DNA of 64,000 bases, taken from contig JAEUSU010000008.1 in NCBI GenBank assembly GCA_016788635.1, positions 1 through 64,000 on the forward strand. The letters run 5' to 3'. Position 1 is the first letter of the stretch; each line of letters begins with the position of its first letter. Positions 61,541-64,000 of the stretch are shown here, one piece after another. The notes beneath the pieces are model-generated. The model did not search any database. It saw nothing but the letters and a program-made list of their open reading frames with translations, and was not told where the DNA came from. Source of the stretch: Flavobacteriales bacterium. GTDB taxonomy: Bacteria; Bacteroidota; Bacteroidia; Flavobacteriales_F; PHOS-HE28. The translations under genes and the position numbers were made by a program.

Positions 61541-64000
61541 CTAAGGCAACTGCGCGGTGCGCGTATTGGTGATCACCGCTCCATTGATGTTCACCAGGAT
61601 GGGGTCGCGGTCGTTCGCCGTGCCTGTATAACTCACCACACCGTTCATGTTCACGTCCTCGGCGAAATAGCCCGCCACCGTATTGGTCGGTGTGGAACCG
61701 CCGATGCGCAGCAGGATGGGGTCGCGGTCATTGTTCGAACCGGTGTATTTGAGCTGACCGTTGAAGGTCACATCACCCGCCCAGAGTGCGAGGGCGCTGC
61801 CGATGGTTTTGCGGGCATCGGTCCCGTAAGTCGACGTGGAGACCTGTGTGAGGTCGACCACCGCTGGTGTTCCGGAAAGGCTCACCGGTGTGGCGGTCAT
61901 GGCTCCAAGGTGGTTCCGATGCCGCACGGCCACCTGGTAACTGCCGGGTGGCATGGTGAAGCGCACGGGCGAAACACCGTCCATGTCCACCACATCGCCA
62001 TCGCGCTGCACCCACGCGTGCCGGCTGGCCTTTATCAGCGAAGGTGTAGTGGCATCGCGCAGTTCGACGATAATGCGGTCCACCACGGCATTGTTGCCGC
62101 TGGCCGGGGGAATGCCGGCGCTGAACAGATCGCTGTACACACCGCCTGGCAGTGGATAGCCGTTCGCGCCGTACGGATCGGTTGCGGGCAGCAGTGCTGA
62201 TGTGCGCAGCACATCGCTCATCAGGCCGGTGCCCGGATCGAACGGTCCTTCGAGGAAGGCTCGCACTGCTACTGCGACGGTTGGTGGGTTGAACTCCCAC
62301 AGCTCGCTTGATGTGTACCAGCCGCTTGAGGGTGGATTGGCCAACGTGGTGAAGTTCTGGCTGCCGCCGAAGAGGTAACCCTTGTCAGCGATGCTAAAGC
62401 CCACGCCGTCATAACGGTAGCATCCACCCATGTCCCCGAGCAGGGTCCAGTTCTGGGTGGCGGGGTCGTACACATCGAAGCGCTTCAGGTAACTCGGACC
62501 ACCGGTGAAGCCGCCGCCGAGATATGCTTTGTTCCCCACCACAAAGGCCTGCGCGCACTGTTTGTTGCCCAACGGCAGGGACCCCATTCCGGTCCAGGTG
62601 TTCGTGACGGGATCATATCGGTATAGCGATCCTGATGCGGCGCTGCTGCCACCCAGGTTGCCGCCGCCCATGTACCCTTTGTTGCCAATGGCGAAACCTG
62701 AAGCACTGTGTACGGCGCTGCCCGGCCGGTCGGCGCATTGTGTCCAGGAGTTCGTGGTGGGATCATAGGCCCAGAGGTCGCTTTGGCGTACGCCGCCGAT
62801 CAAACCGCTACCTACATACCCTTTGCCTTCCATGGCGAAGCTCGCCGAGCGCGAGCGAGCACCACCGGGAAGATCCGCTCTGGGAGACCACGAATCGCTT
62901 ACCGGATCATAGGCGAAGAAGTTGCCGGTGGCCGCCGTGGTGGCCAGGTATCCCAGCCCGTCGATGCTGAAGGCTTCGTTCGGCGGACCGGGCAGCGGTG
63001 CCCGCGGTGTCCAGATCCGCGTCGCGGGATCATACGTCCAGAACGAGGCGGATCCTGTACCGGCACCGACATACCCCATGTTGCCAATACTGAATGCGAT
63101 CGGCAATGCACCGCCTCCCGCAGGCATCCACGGTCGCTGTGTCCAGCTATCCGGCGCGGGCGTGGTGGCCGGACCGAACATCCAGACATCATTGAGGTAG
63201 GTGGAATTGCGTCTGCCCGCGACTACATAGCTGTTGCCGCCAATACTGAAAGTGACGGCCGCCTCGCGCCCGCCGATGGCCCACATGGGCGGCGTTGTCG
63301 ACCATGAATTGGTCACAGGATCGTATGCTTGGAAGCCCTGGGTGTTCGAGCCACAACCAACGTAGCCCTTGCCCAGGTGCGAGAATGCGCTTCGCGCGTT
63401 GAGCACGCTGCCCGGCATGGGCGCGCGTGTGGTCCAGGTGTTGGCGACCGGATCATATTCCCAGAGCGTGTTCGTTCCATCAGGCATCACGTAGCCCTTG
63501 CCGGCGACAACGAACGACATGCCCTTCGATACGTTGGCGGGCATGTCCGCGCGTGTGATCCAGCTGTCGGCGACCGGGTCGTATTCCCACAGGTCGTTCT
63601 CGTTCTGGATCATCCCAAGGGTCGTGTCCACGTCCACGCCGCCGCCCACGTAGGCCTTGTTGCCGAGGGTGAAGGAAATCGCATCCTTGCGCGGACCACC
63701 CGGAAAGGCGGTCTGTCCGACGGCCTGCATCGCGGGTAGGCTGAACCGGAAGATGTAGCCGGTGACATAAGTGAAGGTCGAAATACCGTCGCTCGTCTCC
63801 AGGTTGCCCAGTCCGACGAAGGCAAAGCCACCCACGCTGAAACCCACGCACTGGGATCTCGCTCCCCAACCATATCCCGAGGTGGCTATCGTGTTGGTCG
63901 CCGGGTCATACTGGTAAAGGGTCCCGTTCAACTGGAAAGCGCTGTTCACACCAAGGCCGAAATAGCCCTTGCCTCCGGCCTCGAACGCGACCATGTCGGT
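61541..64000 (-). CDS. Kelch-propeller protein with NDRDPIL C-terminal module (N-terminus outside window)
   Basis: At least 819 residues are visible; the frame stays open at the right edge, so the start is missing. The visible N-terminal part has about ten kelch repeats (SFVVAGKGYVMPDGTN, YDPVANTWTTRAPMPG, IGNKGYMGGGNLGG). The last 245 or so residues (FLEGPFDPGTGLMSDVLRTS, YQVAVRHRNHLGAMTATPV, LKYTGSNNDRDPILLRIGG, VSYTGTANDRDPILVN) match the C-terminal module of the protein at 8705. No canonical T9SS domain was seen. Kelch propellers bind proteins or glycans; an extracellular place is inferred from the module. Confidence 0.8.
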   Translation of the reverse strand, partial: TDMVAFEAGGKGYFGLGVNSAFQLNGTLYQYDPATNTIATSGYGWGARSQCVGFSVGGFAFVGLGNLETSDGISTFTYVTGYIFRFSLPAMQAVGQTAFPGGPRKDAISFTLGNKAYVGGGVDVDTTLGMIQNENDLWEYDPVADSWITRADMPANVSKGMSFVVAGKGYVMPDGTNTLWEYDPVANTWTTRAPMPGSVLNARSAFSHLGKGYVGCGSNTQGFQAYDPVTNSWSTTPPMWAIGGREAAVTFSIGGNSYVVAGRRNSTYLNDVWMFGPATTPAPDSWTQRPWMPAGGGALPIAFSIGNMGYVGAGTGSASFWTYDPATRIWTPRAPLPGPPNEAFSIDGLGYLATTAATGNFFAYDPVSDSWSPRADLPGGARSRSASFAMEGKGYVGSGLIGGVRQSDLWAYDPTTNSWTQCADRPGSAVHSASGFAIGNKGYMGGGNLGGSSAASGSLYRYDPVTNTWTGMGSLPLGNKQCAQAFVVGNKAYLGGGFTGGPSYLKRFDVYDPATQNWTLLGDMGGCYRYDGVGFSIADKGYLFGGSQNFTTLANPPSSGWYTSSELWEFNPPTVAVAVRAFLEGPFDPGTGLMSDVLRTSALLPATDPYGANGYPLPGGVYSDLFSAGIPPASGNNAVVDRIIVELRDATTPSLIKASRHAWVQRDGDVVDMDGVSPVRFTMPPGSYQVAVRHRNHLGAMTATPVSLSGTPAVVDLTQVSTSTYGTDARKTIGSALALWAGDVTFNGQLKYTGSNNDRDPILLRIGGSTPTNTVAGYFAEDVNMNGVVSYTGTANDRDPILVNINGAVITNTRTAQLP

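Overview
The window is a high-GC chromosomal segment from a member of the Bacteroidota, most likely a Flavobacteriales-type lineage. The evidence is many exported proteins ending in type IX secretion (T9SS) sorting domains, the T9SS component gene porQ next to cmk, -7 promoter boxes of the Bacteroidota form TAnnTTTG (often TAnnTTCG here), rare Shine-Dalgarno sequences, and the family make-up (DUF2490, DUF4468, DUF47/Pit, GlmU-like nucleotidyltransferase, long-form IspH). No rRNA, tRNA, CRISPR array, transposase or integrase was recognised.

Layout. 0-14 kb: the N-terminal part of paaZ (phenylacetate degradation) with a decayed second copy of its 5' end, a GH18 chitinase, a lipoprotein beta-carbonic anhydrase, a DUF2490 protein, several secreted propeller/T9SS proteins, a GNAT acetyltransferase and a lipoprotein prolyl oligopeptidase. 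13-24 kb: signalling and membrane genes, namely two histidine kinases, two lone receivers, a NYN nuclease fused to a cold-shock domain, a solitary RnfD homologue with a DUF2330 protein, a KefB/C-type antiporter, DUF486, a small two-helix pore-like protein and a fatty acid desaturase. 24-28.3 kb: a cargo block flanked by two direct copies of the paaY 3' end (about 95% identical over 129 bp), holding a heptanucleotide array, small secreted genes and a tail-fibre-like T9SS gene cut by an in-frame TAG. 28.4-31 kb: intact paaY and the DUF47-Pit phosphate operon.

31.4-41.5 kb: five tightly packed exported-protein genes in one direction: a SprB-repeat protein whose start follows a poly-C tract, a BNR/sortilin-like protein with a 3-coathanger domain, a small T9SS protein, a DUF5060/clan-A glycosidase with an N-terminal 3-coathanger domain, and another T9SS protein. 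41.5-61 kb: mostly housekeeping, namely a GlmU-like protein, lon, queA, porQ, cmk, ispH, rpsA, pyrR-pyrB, a STAS protein, rnz, a LuxR-type regulator, an N-acetylglucosamine kinase-like protein and a large membrane patatin. 61.5-64 kb: a kelch-propeller protein, truncated by the window end.

Three signals cut across the annotation. First, at least eleven genes have a TAnnTTnG-like box ending 3-5 nt before the start codon, which predicts leaderless mRNAs. Second, two otherwise different propeller proteins (8.7 kb and 61.5 kb) share a C-terminal module of about 250 residues ending in twin NDRDPIL repeats, with no canonical T9SS domain. Third, several secreted-protein genes carry features that could switch or detach export: a poly-C tract, an in-frame stop before the sorting domain, and direct repeats around a cargo block.
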